64,000 nt of DNA from Aquibium microcysteis (GTDB taxonomy: Bacteria > Pseudomonadota > Alphaproteobacteria > Rhizobiales > Rhizobiaceae), in the NCBI RefSeq assembly GCF_014495845.1, contig NZ_CP061080.1, positions 5,632,001-5,696,000 of the forward strand, in the 5' to 3' direction. The notes below the pieces were generated by a model. The model was not told the origin of the DNA and made no database searches. It was given only the letters and a program-made list of their open reading frames with translations. This document shows, in pieces, positions 1 to 8,568 of the stretch (the stretch's first letter is position 1; each line of letters starts with the position of its first letter). Made by a program: the position numbers and the translations under genes.

Positions 1-116
1 GGCCCGTAATCGGTGAAGGTCCAGCCGAAGGCCGCCGCATAGAAGGATTTCACGCCGTCCAGCGTGCCGCCCCGGGCGGGCATCTCGATGTAGTCGAGCT
101 TGCCGGTGGTTCGCAT
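1..116 (-). CDS. VOC-family (glyoxalase/bleomycin-resistance fold) protein, partial
   Basis: Only the first 38 or so codons are in the window; the gene runs off the left edge. The N-terminus reads MRTTGKLDYIEMPARGG and continues to an SFYAAAFGWTF segment. The 'D-x-I-E-M-P ... FY...FGW' pattern is typical of the first beta-alpha-beta unit of vicinal-oxygen-chelate proteins. Members act as lyases, dioxygenases or resistance proteins, so no substrate can be named. The ATG sits at 114-116. The family call is fairly safe, the function is not. Confidence 0.7.
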   Translation of the reverse strand, partial: MRTTGKLDYIEMPARGGTLDGVKSFYAAAFGWTFTDYG

Positions 117-199
117 GGTCGCCTCCATTCGTTCATGGTATGTTCTATACCATTCCCGGTTGTCGATCAACCCGCTTCGTCGCTTTCCGTTCGGGACCC

Positions 200-538
200 T
201 CACGCCCCGCGGCACTGCCGGCGCTCGATCGAGCCGTCCATCGCCTTGATCTCGCCGATCGCGCGGCTGCGGTCGCGCGTCCAGGGCGTGCGCATGTCCG
301 GCACCATCGTGCCCGTGCCGGGCGGCGCATAGAAAGGCCGGCGGCCCGGAACCAGCGGGGTGGTGTCGCTGGGCAGCCCGTGCGAGGCCGCGAGCGCGTC
401 GCGCCAGGCGACCAGGTCCGCGCAGGGCGTGCCGTCGAAATCCATCGACGACACCACCTCCTCGTCGAGCACCGGCGCGACGCCGGTGCAGCCGGCAAGC
501 GCGAGGAGGGGCAGGACGATCAGGAGGCGTGGCGTCAT
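200..538 (-). CDS. Small predicted lipoprotein, unknown function
   Basis: This 112-residue protein has a short positively charged start, a hydrophobic run and a lipobox LAGC with the cysteine at about residue 17, so it should be exported by Sec, lipidated and membrane-anchored. The mature part is polar, with a DFDGTPCADLVAWRD segment and two further cysteines. I do not recognise the family. It lies 91 bp downstream of the ThDP-enzyme gene on the same strand and could be co-transcribed with it, though nothing links the functions. An overlapping plus-strand frame is a shadow. Confidence 0.6.
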   Translation of the reverse strand: MTPRLLIVLPLLALAGCTGVAPVLDEEVVSSMDFDGTPCADLVAWRDALAASHGLPSDTTPLVPGRRPFYAPPGTGTMVPDMRTPWTRDRSRAIGEIKAMDGSIERRQCRGA

Positions 539-629
539 GGCTGCGGGCTCGAAGGCGTGGGGTCTGGCGAGGTCGCGGCCGGGCGCGCGCCCTCGACCGC
601 AAGCAGATAGCCCGCGGCGGCCGCGAAGG

Positions 630-2333
630 CTAGTCCGGCAACACCGCCACGTCCAGCAGCGCCGGCCGCTTCTGGAAGCGCACGACGTTCAGCGCGCCGG
701 CGATGGCGCCTGGCAGGTCGGCCGGATCGGTCACCCGCCGGCTCCAGCAGCGGCTCGCCTCGGCCGTCCGCGTGAAGCTCGGCGAGGGCTTCAGCGCCGT
801 CAGCGGCATCTCGTTGGCGCGCGAGGCGTAGCCGTTCGGATAGAGCCCGGCCACCGAGGCGCGCACCGCGCCCCATTCCTCGTTGTTGACGATGATCACC
901 AGCACCGGCAGCGCCAGCGCCTCGGCGATCTGGTGGCAGGCGGTCGGGTTGGCGAACATGTAGGAGCCGTCGCCCATCACCGCCACGCAGACCCGGTCGG
1001 GGTCGGCGAGCTGCGCCCCCATGGCGCAGGGAAAGCTCCAGCCGAGCCCGCCCGAATGCGGCTCCTGGAACCAGGAATTGCGCTCCGTGCGGCTGATCAC
1101 GCCGAGCTGCGCGCCGAGCTCGGAGAACACGCTGGAGCGGATGCCCTCCAGCGCCTGGCCGAGGCAGAGGCTCACATAGTGCTTGGTGATGCCGCGCGCC
1201 GTCTCCGCCGCCTTCTCGCGCAGCGCCCGCCGCGTGCGGCCCGACGTCTCCGTCAGCCGCGCCAGCCGCGCCGAAATCGCCGCCTCGTCGCGGGGCAGGG
1301 CCTCCATGGCGGCAAACAGCGCCGGCAGCGTCAGCGCGCTCTCGCCGGCGATCGTCACGTCGGAGCGGAAGTTGCGCACCGGAAACCGGCTGAACAGCGG
1401 GTCGGGGCCGATGTTGATCACCTTGGCGTCGTCGCGCAGTTCGTGGCGGTCCGGCCACCACGGCGCCAGGCTGTCCAGGATCACCACCACGTCGGCCTCG
1501 GCCAGCGCCGCGCCCGGGTCCCAGCCGACATGGCAGGGATGCTCGGTCGAGATGGCGAGATGCGTCGCCCACCAGGACGACACGGCGATCCCCCAGCGCT
1601 CCGCCCAGGCGCCGAAGGCGGCAAAGCTCGCCGCGTCGCCGGCGCCGCGCTGGGCGATCACCAGCGGCCGCTCGGCCTTCGCCAGCAGCGCCGCGGCCAT
1701 GGCCACCGCGGCCGGGTTCGGCGCGCCGGCCACCGGCGCCATCGAGCGCGGCGCCTCGATCGCGCTCGCCGGCAGCGTCTCGCACAGCGTCTCGCGCGGC
1801 AGCGACAGGTAGACCGGGCCCTTCGGCGTCGATTCGGCGATCGCCGCGGCCCGGTCGAGCAGCTCCACGATCTGCTCGGGAAAGCGCAGCTCGTAGTCCC
1901 ACTTGCAGGCCTCGCGCACCAGCGCGGTCTGGTCGCGCATCTCCTGGCCCCAGCCGATCGGCACGGTGCGCGCGCCGAAGCGGTCCTTCTCGGTGATCGG
2001 CGTGCGGCCCGACATGATCAGCATCGGCACGTGCTCGCAGGCGGCGTTGATCGCCCCGGTCGCGCCGTTCGACAGCCCCACATTGGTGTGCAGCATCACC
2101 GCCTGCGGCCGGCCGGAGATCAGATAATAGCCATGCGCCATGCCCATCGCGGCGTGCTCGTGCGGGATCACCAGCGCCTGCGGCAGGTCGATCCCTCTCG
2201 CCTTCGCCTCCGCCAGTCCCTCGATGATCGGCGGGAAATCCGTGCCCGAATTGGCGAACACGTAGTCGACGCCCAGCACCTTCAGCCGCGTGAAGATCGC
2301 GCCGCCCGCCGTCATCTGGTTCTGTTCGAGCAT
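630..2333 (-). CDS. Thiamine-diphosphate-dependent enzyme, acetolactate synthase-like
   Basis: The 567-residue protein has the three-domain ThDP decarboxylase layout. The N-terminal PYR domain contains Glu59 in PHEHAAMGMAHGY, the glutamate that normally activates the cofactor. The central Rossmann-like domain follows, and the C-terminal PP domain carries the Mg/ThDP motif starting VMGDGSYMFANP and ending in VNN. Family members decarboxylate 2-oxo acids or make acetohydroxy acids. The absence of a regulatory subunit and the divergent active-site loop argue against a biosynthetic IlvB, so a catabolic decarboxylase or ligase role is more likely. The ATG at 2333 (MLEQNQ) is preferred over an upstream in-frame start. 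Substrate unknown. Confidence 0.85.
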   Translation of the reverse strand: MLEQNQMTAGGAIFTRLKVLGVDYVFANSGTDFPPIIEGLAEAKARGIDLPQALVIPHEHAAMGMAHGYYLISGRPQAVMLHTNVGLSNGATGAINAACEHVPMLIMSGRTPITEKDRFGARTVPIGWGQEMRDQTALVREACKWDYELRFPEQIVELLDRAAAIAESTPKGPVYLSLPRETLCETLPASAIEAPRSMAPVAGAPNPAAVAMAAALLAKAERPLVIAQRGAGDAASFAAFGAWAERWGIAVSSWWATHLAISTEHPCHVGWDPGAALAEADVVVILDSLAPWWPDRHELRDDAKVINIGPDPLFSRFPVRNFRSDVTIAGESALTLPALFAAMEALPRDEAAISARLARLTETSGRTRRALREKAAETARGITKHYVSLCLGQALEGIRSSVFSELGAQLGVISRTERNSWFQEPHSGGLGWSFPCAMGAQLADPDRVCVAVMGDGSYMFANPTACHQIAEALALPVLVIIVNNEEWGAVRASVAGLYPNGYASRANEMPLTALKPSPSFTRTAEASRCWSRRVTDPADLPGAIAGALNVVRFQKRPALLDVAVLPD

Positions 2334-2430
2334 GCCGACCTCCCTGCACTGCACGCCCCCGTGTTACGACGGCTGCAACCCGGAGTGAAGCCCCGAGGTG
2401 GCACCGCAGCTCCGCCGGCCCCGGCTCCGC

Positions 2431-2812
2431 CGGCAAGCTCCGGCGGCAAGCCCCTCGTCCTCGGCGTCCGTCCCGATGCGGCCGGCCCGCGTGACACGTC
2501 ATTCCGGGGCCGCGCAGCGGAACCCGGAATCCAGAGCGCCGGCGCCCGGACGGGGGCACGAACGCCGGACATTTCCGCCTCGGTCACCACTCTGGATTCC
2601 GGGTTCCGCTGCGTCGGCAAGCTCCGGCGGCAAGCCCCTCAACCTCGGCGTCCGTCCCGATGCGGCCGGCCCGCGTGACACGTCATTCCGGGGCCGCGCA
2701 GCGGAACCCGGAATCCAGAGCGCCGGCGCCCGGACGGGGGCACGAACGCCGCGCATTTCCGCCTCGGTCACCACTCTGGATTCCGGGTTCCGCTGCGCGG
2801 CCCCGGAATGAC
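2431..2812. repeat. Tandemly duplicated 184-bp unit carrying a large palindromic intergenic element
   Basis: A 184-bp unit beginning CGGCAAGCTCCGG starts at 2431 and again at 2615. Each copy contains an imperfect inverted repeat with arms starting TCATTCCGGGGCCGCGCAGC and ending in its complement. The second copy has both full arms (about 2685-2812), while the first copy's right arm is cut where the second begins. Elements like this are common between genes of rhizobia and resemble RIME/REP palindromes. Open frames through it are artefacts of its symmetry. Confidence 0.75.
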
Positions 2813-2910
2813 GCTGGCGAGGGAGGCCGCGCGGGCGGTCTTCGATGCCCGCCTGCAGATGCTCGGGTGCAGCAGAGTTGATGACGAAGGCGGAAGGGAA
2901 GCCGCGACGC

Positions 2911-3265
2911 CCGTCCTCTCCCCCGGGCAGGGGGAGAGGTGGCTCGGGCGAAGCCCGAGACGGTGAGGGGGTGCTGCCTCGCGCCGCGCAGCGGTGCGAG
3001 GATGCGGCGGTGGGCTCTGCGGAAAGGGGAGAACTGTAACCCATGTATCCGGTTCAGAATGTCACCCCTCTATCGGCTGGACACCCGCAGGGCCGGAGAG
3101 GGGGTGCTGCCTCGCGCCGCGCAGCTGTGTGAGGATGCGGTGCGACGGCTTGCGTATTGCCGGGCTCATCCGATGACTCTGGCCGAGAACGCAGCACCGG
3201 AAGCACCCCCTCACCGTCTCGGGCTTCGCCCGATCCACCTCTCCCCCTGCCCGGGGGAGAGGAAA
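2911..3265. repeat. Pair of inverted dispersed palindromic repeats (CTCTCCCCC...GGGGGAGAGG family)
   Basis: One copy near 2911-2975 reads CTCTCCCCCGGGCAGGGGGA, then a GGGCGAAGCCCGAGACGGTG arm. The opposite-orientation copy occupies about 3202-3265, and a partial GAGAGGGGGTGCTGCC piece lies near 3095-3110. The same family recurs near 15650, 53600, 53805, 53930, 54060 and 54205. No protein-coding gene is supported between 2334 and 3316. Confidence 0.7.
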
Positions 3266-3295
3266 GGCGCCGTCCCAGGAGCCTCCTCCCGACTG

Positions 3296-3312
3296 CCGAC
3301 TGCCGACTGCCT
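3296..3312. repeat. Short heptamer repeat GACTGCC, just after a stop codon
   Basis: The 7-mer GACTGCC is repeated directly beside the stop codon of the minus-strand aldehyde dehydrogenase gene (stop at 3317-3319). The complementary 7-mer GGCAGTC and a partner GGGAGTA occur at three other gene ends in the window (30640-30680, 30785-30860, 53507-53569). Confidence 0.6.
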
Positions 3313-3316
3313 TGCG

Positions 3317-4840
3317 TCAGCCCCGCAGATCCTCCGGCAACAGCGCGTCGGGCATGTTCTGATACGCCACCGGCCGCAGGAAGCGGCGGATGGCGAGCGT
3401 GCCGACGGAGGTCGTCGAGACGTTGGTGCTGGCCGGGTAAGGCCCGCCATGCATCATCGAGTCCACCACCTCCACACCCGTCGGGAAGCCGTTGGCGAGC
3501 AGCCGGCCGGCCTTGCGCTCCAGCACCGGCACGAGCCTCGAAGCCAGCGCCGTGTCGGCCGGGTCGAGCTGCAGCGAGCAGGTGAGCTGGCCGTCGAGCC
3601 CCTGCGCCACCGCCATCATCTCGGCCTCGTCGCGCACCTTCACCAGAACGCCGAGCGGCCCGAACACCTCTTCGGCCAGCGCCGGGTTGGCGCGGAAGGT
3701 CTCGCCCGGGACGGCGTAGAGCCACGGCCCGACATTGCGGCCTTCGACGCTCGACGCCACCAGTTCGCGCACGCCGTCGGTGTCGCGGATGCGGCACTGG
3801 CCGGCCTGGAAGGCACTGGCGATGCCCTCCGACAACATGGTCTGCGCCGCGACCTTGCCCATCGCCTCGGCTGCCGCCGCCTCGAAGGCGTCGGCGTCCG
3901 GCCCGTCGATCACCACGCCGAGCCCGGGATTGGTGCAGAACTGGCCCACCCCCATCGTCAGCGACCCGGCCCAGCCGGCGGCGATCTCGGCGCCGCGCGC
4001 CTTCACCGCATGCGGCATCAGGAACATCGGGTTGACCGAGCCGAGCTCGCCGAAGAAGGGGATCGGCTCGGGCCGTGCGCAGGCGAGGTCGAACAGCGCC
4101 CGCCCGCCCTTCAGCGAGCCGGTGAAGCCGATCGCCTTGATCAGCGGATGCTGCACCAGCGCCTCGCCGGCCTCGCGGCTGTTCGACTGCACCAGCGAGA
4201 ACACGCCCGGATGCACGCCGCATTTTTCGATCGCCTCGAGGATCGCCTCGGCGATGATCTCGGCCGTGCCCGGATGGCCGGGATGGCCCTTCACGACGAC
4301 GGGGCAGCCGGCCGCCAGCGCCGAGGCCGTGTCGCCGCCCGCCGTCGAGAAGGCGAGCGGGAAGTTCGAGGCGCCGAACACGCCGACGGGGCCGAGCGCG
4401 CGCTGCACCAGGCGGATGTCGGGCCGCGCCGCCGGCTTGCGGTCGGGCAGGGCGGCGTCGTGGCGGCGGTCGAGATAGTCGCCCTTCTCGATGTGGCCGG
4501 CGAAGAGCCGCAGCTGGCCCGCCGTGCGGCCGCGCTCGCCCTCCAGCCGTGCGGCCGGCAGCCCGGTCTCGGCCGAACCGATCTGCGTGATCTGCGGCCC
4601 GCGCGCCTCGATCGCGTCGGCAATCGCGTTGAGGAAGGCGGCGCGCTCGGCGCGCGAGGCATAGCCGTAGCTCCAGAACGCCTCTTCCGCGGCCTTCGCC
4701 GCGCGGTCGACATGCGCGGCGGTGCCGGCGGCGAAGCGATGCGGCGCGCCGCTGGCCGGCTGCGACGAGAACGTCGCGTCGCCCGCCACCCATTCGCCCG
4801 CAATGAGGTGCTTTCCGCTCGGCTGATAGCTGTCGGTCAT
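3317..4840 (-). CDS. 2-oxoglutarate semialdehyde dehydrogenase (aldehyde dehydrogenase family, NADP-type)
   Basis: The 507-residue protein has a complete aldehyde dehydrogenase fold. It shows FGASNFPLAF, the cofactor segment around VKGHPGHPGT, the general-base Glu265 in FFGELGSVNP and the nucleophile Cys302 in VGQFCTNPG. The NFPLAFS...GGDT pattern fits the alpha-ketoglutaric semialdehyde dehydrogenase branch. That enzyme is the last step of the non-phosphorylative pentose and sugar-acid pathways and yields 2-oxoglutarate. It is the terminal gene of a minus-strand operon with a sugar 1-dehydrogenase and a sugar-acid dehydratase, which supports the call. Repeats follow its stop codon. Confidence 0.9.
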   Translation of the reverse strand: MTDSYQPSGKHLIAGEWVAGDATFSSQPASGAPHRFAAGTAAHVDRAAKAAEEAFWSYGYASRAERAAFLNAIADAIEARGPQITQIGSAETGLPAARLEGERGRTAGQLRLFAGHIEKGDYLDRRHDAALPDRKPAARPDIRLVQRALGPVGVFGASNFPLAFSTAGGDTASALAAGCPVVVKGHPGHPGTAEIIAEAILEAIEKCGVHPGVFSLVQSNSREAGEALVQHPLIKAIGFTGSLKGGRALFDLACARPEPIPFFGELGSVNPMFLMPHAVKARGAEIAAGWAGSLTMGVGQFCTNPGLGVVIDGPDADAFEAAAAEAMGKVAAQTMLSEGIASAFQAGQCRIRDTDGVRELVASSVEGRNVGPWLYAVPGETFRANPALAEEVFGPLGVLVKVRDEAEMMAVAQGLDGQLTCSLQLDPADTALASRLVPVLERKAGRLLANGFPTGVEVVDSMMHGGPYPASTNVSTTSVGTLAIRRFLRPVAYQNMPDALLPEDLRG

Positions 4841-4878
4841 GGTCGTCCTTTCCGTCTGTATCTGGCTGGCCGGGGAGG

Positions 4879-5814
4879 CTAGTCGTGGAACGGATCCGTC
4901 ACGATGCGCCGGCCCAGCATGAAGGCATCCGCGACATGGACCAGGGGGGAGGCGTCCACGTCGCTCGCTCCCGCCGCGAGAAGCTGCGCGAAACGGGCAT
5001 AGATGCCGTCATACTCGGCTTCCGCCGGCTGGTCGACCGCCTGCCCGTCGATTTCGAGCTTCGCCCCGCCGGCTGACAGCTTCAGCGATCCGCCATCGGT
5101 ATCGACGGCGATGTCCCAGGTCTGCGGCCCGGTCTGGCGCCAGTCGAAATCGGCCGTCACGGTGGCTCCCGCCGCATCCGCGAAGGAAAGCCGCGCGGCG
5201 ATCGGCGTGTCGCGGTTCTCCGGGAACTCCAGTTCGGCCGACGTCAGGTGCACCGGCGTCGGCATGATCTCGGTCAGGATCGACAGCGCGTTGATGCCGG
5301 GGTCGAACACGCCCATGCCGCCCGCGTCCCAGATCCAGGCCTGGCCCGGATGCCATTGGCGCACGTCCTCGCGCCAGACGATCGCCGCCCCGGTCACGCG
5401 CCGCCCGGCGAGCCAGGCCTTCGCCTGCGCCACGCCCGGCGCGAAGCGCGAGTGCCAGGTGGCGAACAGCGTCCGGCCCTTCGCCCGGGCGAGCTCGGCC
5501 AGCGCCTGCACCTCGGCCACCGTCGCCCCCGGCGGCTTCTCCAGAAGCACGTCGCGGCCGGCCGAAAGCGCTGCCCAGGCCATGCCGAAGCGCACCTGCG
5601 GCGGCACGCACAGCGCCACCGCCGTCACGTCCGGCCGCGCCTCGAGCATGGCGTCGAGCCGCGTGAAATGGTCGAAGCCGGGCAGACCCGCCCCGCGCGT
5701 CACGATCGCCGACAGCGAGAATCCCGGATGCCGGCCGATCGAGGGGATGTGCTGGTCCTGCGCGATCTTGCCCAGGCCGACGATCGCGATCTTCGTGGCT
5801 TCAGTGGCTTTCAC
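4879..5814 (-). CDS. Gfo/Idh/MocA-family sugar 1-dehydrogenase (D-galactose / L-arabinose type)
   Basis: This 311-residue cytoplasmic oxidoreductase opens with a Rossmann motif IAIVGLGKIAQDQHIPSI and has EKPPGATVAEV, the family's catalytic lysine segment. Length and motifs match the galactose/L-arabinose 1-dehydrogenases that oxidise the anomeric carbon to a lactone as the first step of the non-phosphorylative route. The start is a GTG at 5814 that overlaps the end of the upstream dehydratase gene by 14 bp, implying translational coupling. No lactonase gene is visible nearby, so lactone opening may be spontaneous or encoded elsewhere. Confidence 0.85.
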   Translation of the reverse strand: MKATEATKIAIVGLGKIAQDQHIPSIGRHPGFSLSAIVTRGAGLPGFDHFTRLDAMLEARPDVTAVALCVPPQVRFGMAWAALSAGRDVLLEKPPGATVAEVQALAELARAKGRTLFATWHSRFAPGVAQAKAWLAGRRVTGAAIVWREDVRQWHPGQAWIWDAGGMGVFDPGINALSILTEIMPTPVHLTSAELEFPENRDTPIAARLSFADAAGATVTADFDWRQTGPQTWDIAVDTDGGSLKLSAGGAKLEIDGQAVDQPAEAEYDGIYARFAQLLAAGASDVDASPLVHVADAFMLGRRIVTDPFHD

Positions 5815-7543
5815 GGGGCACCTCGTGGCCGCGCGCGCCGATCAGGAAGTCGAAATCCGCCCCGGTGTCGGCGCCGCCGACATGCAGGTGGAACAGCCGC
5901 GCAAAGCCGCTGCCGGGCTCCTTCACCGTCGGCGCCCAGGCGGCCAGCCGCGCACGGATCGTTTCTTCCGGCACGTCGAGATGGATGCGCCGCGCCGCCA
6001 CGTCCACCTCGATCATGTCGCCGTCCTGCACGATCGCCAGCGGCCCGCCGACCGCCGCCTCGGGCGAGGTGTGCAGGATCACGGTCCCGTAGGCCGTGCC
6101 CGACATGCGCGCGTCGGAGATCCGCACCATGTCGGTGATGCCCTTCTTCAGCACCTTCGGCGGCAGGCCCATGTTGCCGACCTCGGCCATGCCGGGATAG
6201 CCGCGCGGGCCGCAGTTCTTCAGCACCATCACGCAGGTCTCGTCGATGTCCAGGCTCTCGTCCTCGATGCGCGCCTTGTAGTGGTCGATGTCCTCGAACA
6301 CCACCGCCCGCCCGCGATGCTGCATCAGGTGCGGGCTCGCCGCCGAGGGCTTGAGCACCGCGCCGTTCGGCGCCAGGTTGCCGCGCAGCACGGCGATGCC
6401 GCCCTGTTGCGTCAGCGCGCGTGCCACCGGGCGGATCACCTCCTCGTTCCAGTTGCGCACCTCGGCGATCTCCTGCGCCATCGTCTGGCCCGAGACCGTC
6501 AGCGCGTCGCCGTGCAGCTTGCCGCCGTCGAGCAGCATCTTCAGCACCACCGGCAGCCCGCCGGCATAGAAGAACTCCTCCATCAGGAACCGCCCCGACG
6601 GCATCAGGTCGACGATGGTCGGGATGTCGCGGCCGCAGCGGTCCCAGTCGTCGAGCGTCAGGTCGACGCCGACGCGGCCGGCGATGGCCAGAAGGTGGAT
6701 CACCGCATTGGTCGAGCCGCCGATCGCGCCGTTCGCCCGGATCGCGTTCTCGAAGGCCTGGCGCGTCAGGATGTCCGACGGCTTCAGGTCGTCCTTCACC
6801 ATCTCGACGATGCGCCGCCCGGTCAGGTGGGCCATCACCCGCCGCCGCGAATCCACCGCCGGGATCGCCGCATTGCCCGACAGCGCCATGCCCAGCGCCT
6901 CGGCCATCGAGGCCATCGTCGAGGCGGTGCCCATCGTGTTGCAGGAGCCCGGCGAGCGCGACATCGACTGCTCGGCCTCCAGGAAGTCGGCGCGGCTCAT
7001 CTTGCCGGCCTTGATGTCCTCCGACATCTGCCACAGCGCCGTGCCCGAGCCGACCCGCTCGCCGCGGAACCAGCCGTTCAGCATCGGCCCGCCCGAGACC
7101 AGGATCGCCGGGATGTCGACGCTGGCCGCCCCCATCAGCAGCGCCGGCGTGGTCTTGTCGCAGCCGGCCAGCAGCACCACGCCGTCGAGCGGATTGGCGC
7201 GCAGCGCCTCCTCCACGTCCATGGCGCAGAGGTTGCGGTACATCATCGCCGTCGGCCGCAGCGACGGCTCGCCCGGCGAGAACACCGGAAACTCCACCGG
7301 CAGCCCGCCCGCCTCGTAGATGCCGTGCTTCACCCGCTCGGCGAGGTCGCGCAGATGCGCGTTGCACGGCGTCAGCTCCGACCAGGTGTTGCAGATGCCC
7401 ACCACCGGCCGCCCGTCGAACAGGTCGGCCGGCAGGCCCTGGTTCTTCATCCAGGAGCGGTGGTAGATCGCGTCGCGGCTCTCGCCGCCATACCATTCCT
7501 GCGAGCGCAGTCGGCGCGGCCAGGGTGCCTTCCGGAAACTCAT
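5801..7543 (-). CDS. L-arabinonate dehydratase-like sugar-acid dehydratase (IlvD/Edd family)
   Basis: The protein has 580 residues from the ATG at 7543; a TTG four codons upstream is less likely. It carries the three conserved Fe-S cluster cysteines of the IlvD/Edd family in TWSELTPCN (Cys60), LLAGCDKTTPA (Cys128) and SPGSCNTMGT (Cys201). The C-terminus has the SDARMSGTAYG segment. This branch dehydrates L-arabinonate, and often D-fuconate or D-galactonate, to the 2-keto-3-deoxy acid. It sits between the sugar 1-dehydrogenase and the AraD1-type gene, with 15 bp to the latter, in a single operon. Exact substrate cannot be read from sequence. Confidence 0.88.
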   Translation of the reverse strand: MSFRKAPWPRRLRSQEWYGGESRDAIYHRSWMKNQGLPADLFDGRPVVGICNTWSELTPCNAHLRDLAERVKHGIYEAGGLPVEFPVFSPGEPSLRPTAMMYRNLCAMDVEEALRANPLDGVVLLAGCDKTTPALLMGAASVDIPAILVSGGPMLNGWFRGERVGSGTALWQMSEDIKAGKMSRADFLEAEQSMSRSPGSCNTMGTASTMASMAEALGMALSGNAAIPAVDSRRRVMAHLTGRRIVEMVKDDLKPSDILTRQAFENAIRANGAIGGSTNAVIHLLAIAGRVGVDLTLDDWDRCGRDIPTIVDLMPSGRFLMEEFFYAGGLPVVLKMLLDGGKLHGDALTVSGQTMAQEIAEVRNWNEEVIRPVARALTQQGGIAVLRGNLAPNGAVLKPSAASPHLMQHRGRAVVFEDIDHYKARIEDESLDIDETCVMVLKNCGPRGYPGMAEVGNMGLPPKVLKKGITDMVRISDARMSGTAYGTVILHTSPEAAVGGPLAIVQDGDMIEVDVAARRIHLDVPEETIRARLAAWAPTVKEPGSGFARLFHLHVGGADTGADFDFLIGARGHEVPRESH

Positions 7544-7558
7544 CGGTCGATCCAATCC

Positions 7559-8563
7559 TTAGAGGGCGCTCACGCGCACGAACTCGTCCCGGCCCGGCTT
7601 CGGCGTCACCGCCCAGGCATTGCGCAGCGGCAGGCCGAAGGGCGCCGCCTCGATCTCGAAGACGTCGCCCGGCTCGGTGCGGATGCCGTCGGCAAACGAC
7701 AGCGTCGCCGTGCCGAACATGTGCACGTGCACGTCGCCCGGCTGGCGGAACACGCCGTACTTGAAGTGGTGGTGCTCCAGATTGGCGATGGTGTGCGACA
7801 TGTTCGCCTCGCCCGACAGGAACGGCTTCTCGAAGATGACCCTGCCGTCGCGGCGGATGCGCGAGGTGCCGCGCACGTCCTGCGGCAGCTCGCCCACCAG
7901 GATCTCCGGGCCGAAGGAGGCGGGCCGGAGCTTCGAATGGGCGAGGTAGAGATAGTTCACCCGCTCCATCACATGGTCGGAAAACTCGTTGGCGAGCGCA
8001 AAGCCCACCCGGAACGGCTGCCCGTCGGCGCCGATCACGTAGATGCCCGCGATCTCCGGCTCCTCGCCGCCGTCGTCGGCGAAGGCGGGGGAGGCGAGGG
8101 CCGCGCCCGGCGCGGCCAGCATCGTGCCGTTGCCCTTGTAGAACCATTCCGGCTGCACGCCGGGCCTGCCGTTCGCCGGCTTGCCGCCCTCGACGCCCAT
8201 GCGGAACATCCGCATCGAATCCGTCAGCGTCGCCTCGTCGGCCTTCATGGTCTTCTGGTGCATCGCGTCGCGGGTCGCCGCCGAGCCCAGATGCGTCAGC
8301 CCGGTTCCCGTCAGGTGCAGATGCGCGGGGTCGGGATGCAGGATCGGCGACGTGAGCCGCCCCTCCTCGTAGGCCTTGGCGAGGTCGACTGCCGGGCCGA
8401 AGCCCAGCCGGCCGATGCGGTCGGCGATCGTCTCGCCGTCGCGGGCGCAGTCGAGCGCCAGCGCCAGCACGCTCGCCGCTTCGCGCACCTCGAAGGCCTC
8501 GGTGCCCTCGCGGGCGATCACCCTGAGGTCGCCCGCCGGAGTCCTGATCTGGGAAAGCAGCAT
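7559..8563 (-). CDS. gguC: AraD1/GguC-family protein (fumarylacetoacetate-hydrolase fold)
   Basis: From the ATG at 8563 the protein has 334 residues. It resembles GguC/AraD1 proteins, which share the fumarylacetoacetate hydrolase fold and sit beside chvE-gguAB in Agrobacterium-type genomes. The C-terminal half contains GDVHVHMFGTATLSFADG. It starts only 5 bp after the permease stop, so it is translated with the transporter genes. The pathway needs an enzyme between the 2-keto-3-deoxy-sugar acid and 2-oxoglutarate semialdehyde. No DHDPS-type KDA dehydratase is present, so this protein is the best local candidate. That role is inference. Confidence 0.8.
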   Translation of the reverse strand: MLLSQIRTPAGDLRVIAREGTEAFEVREAASVLALALDCARDGETIADRIGRLGFGPAVDLAKAYEEGRLTSPILHPDPAHLHLTGTGLTHLGSAATRDAMHQKTMKADEATLTDSMRMFRMGVEGGKPANGRPGVQPEWFYKGNGTMLAAPGAALASPAFADDGGEEPEIAGIYVIGADGQPFRVGFALANEFSDHVMERVNYLYLAHSKLRPASFGPEILVGELPQDVRGTSRIRRDGRVIFEKPFLSGEANMSHTIANLEHHHFKYGVFRQPGDVHVHMFGTATLSFADGIRTEPGDVFEIEAAPFGLPLRNAWAVTPKPGRDEFVRVSAL

Positions 8564-8568
8564 GGCCG

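Noticed and set aside
2398..3044. Small open frames in both strands of the 2.4-3.3 kb spacer
   Set aside because: They are translations of palindromic repeats and read nearly the same on both strands.
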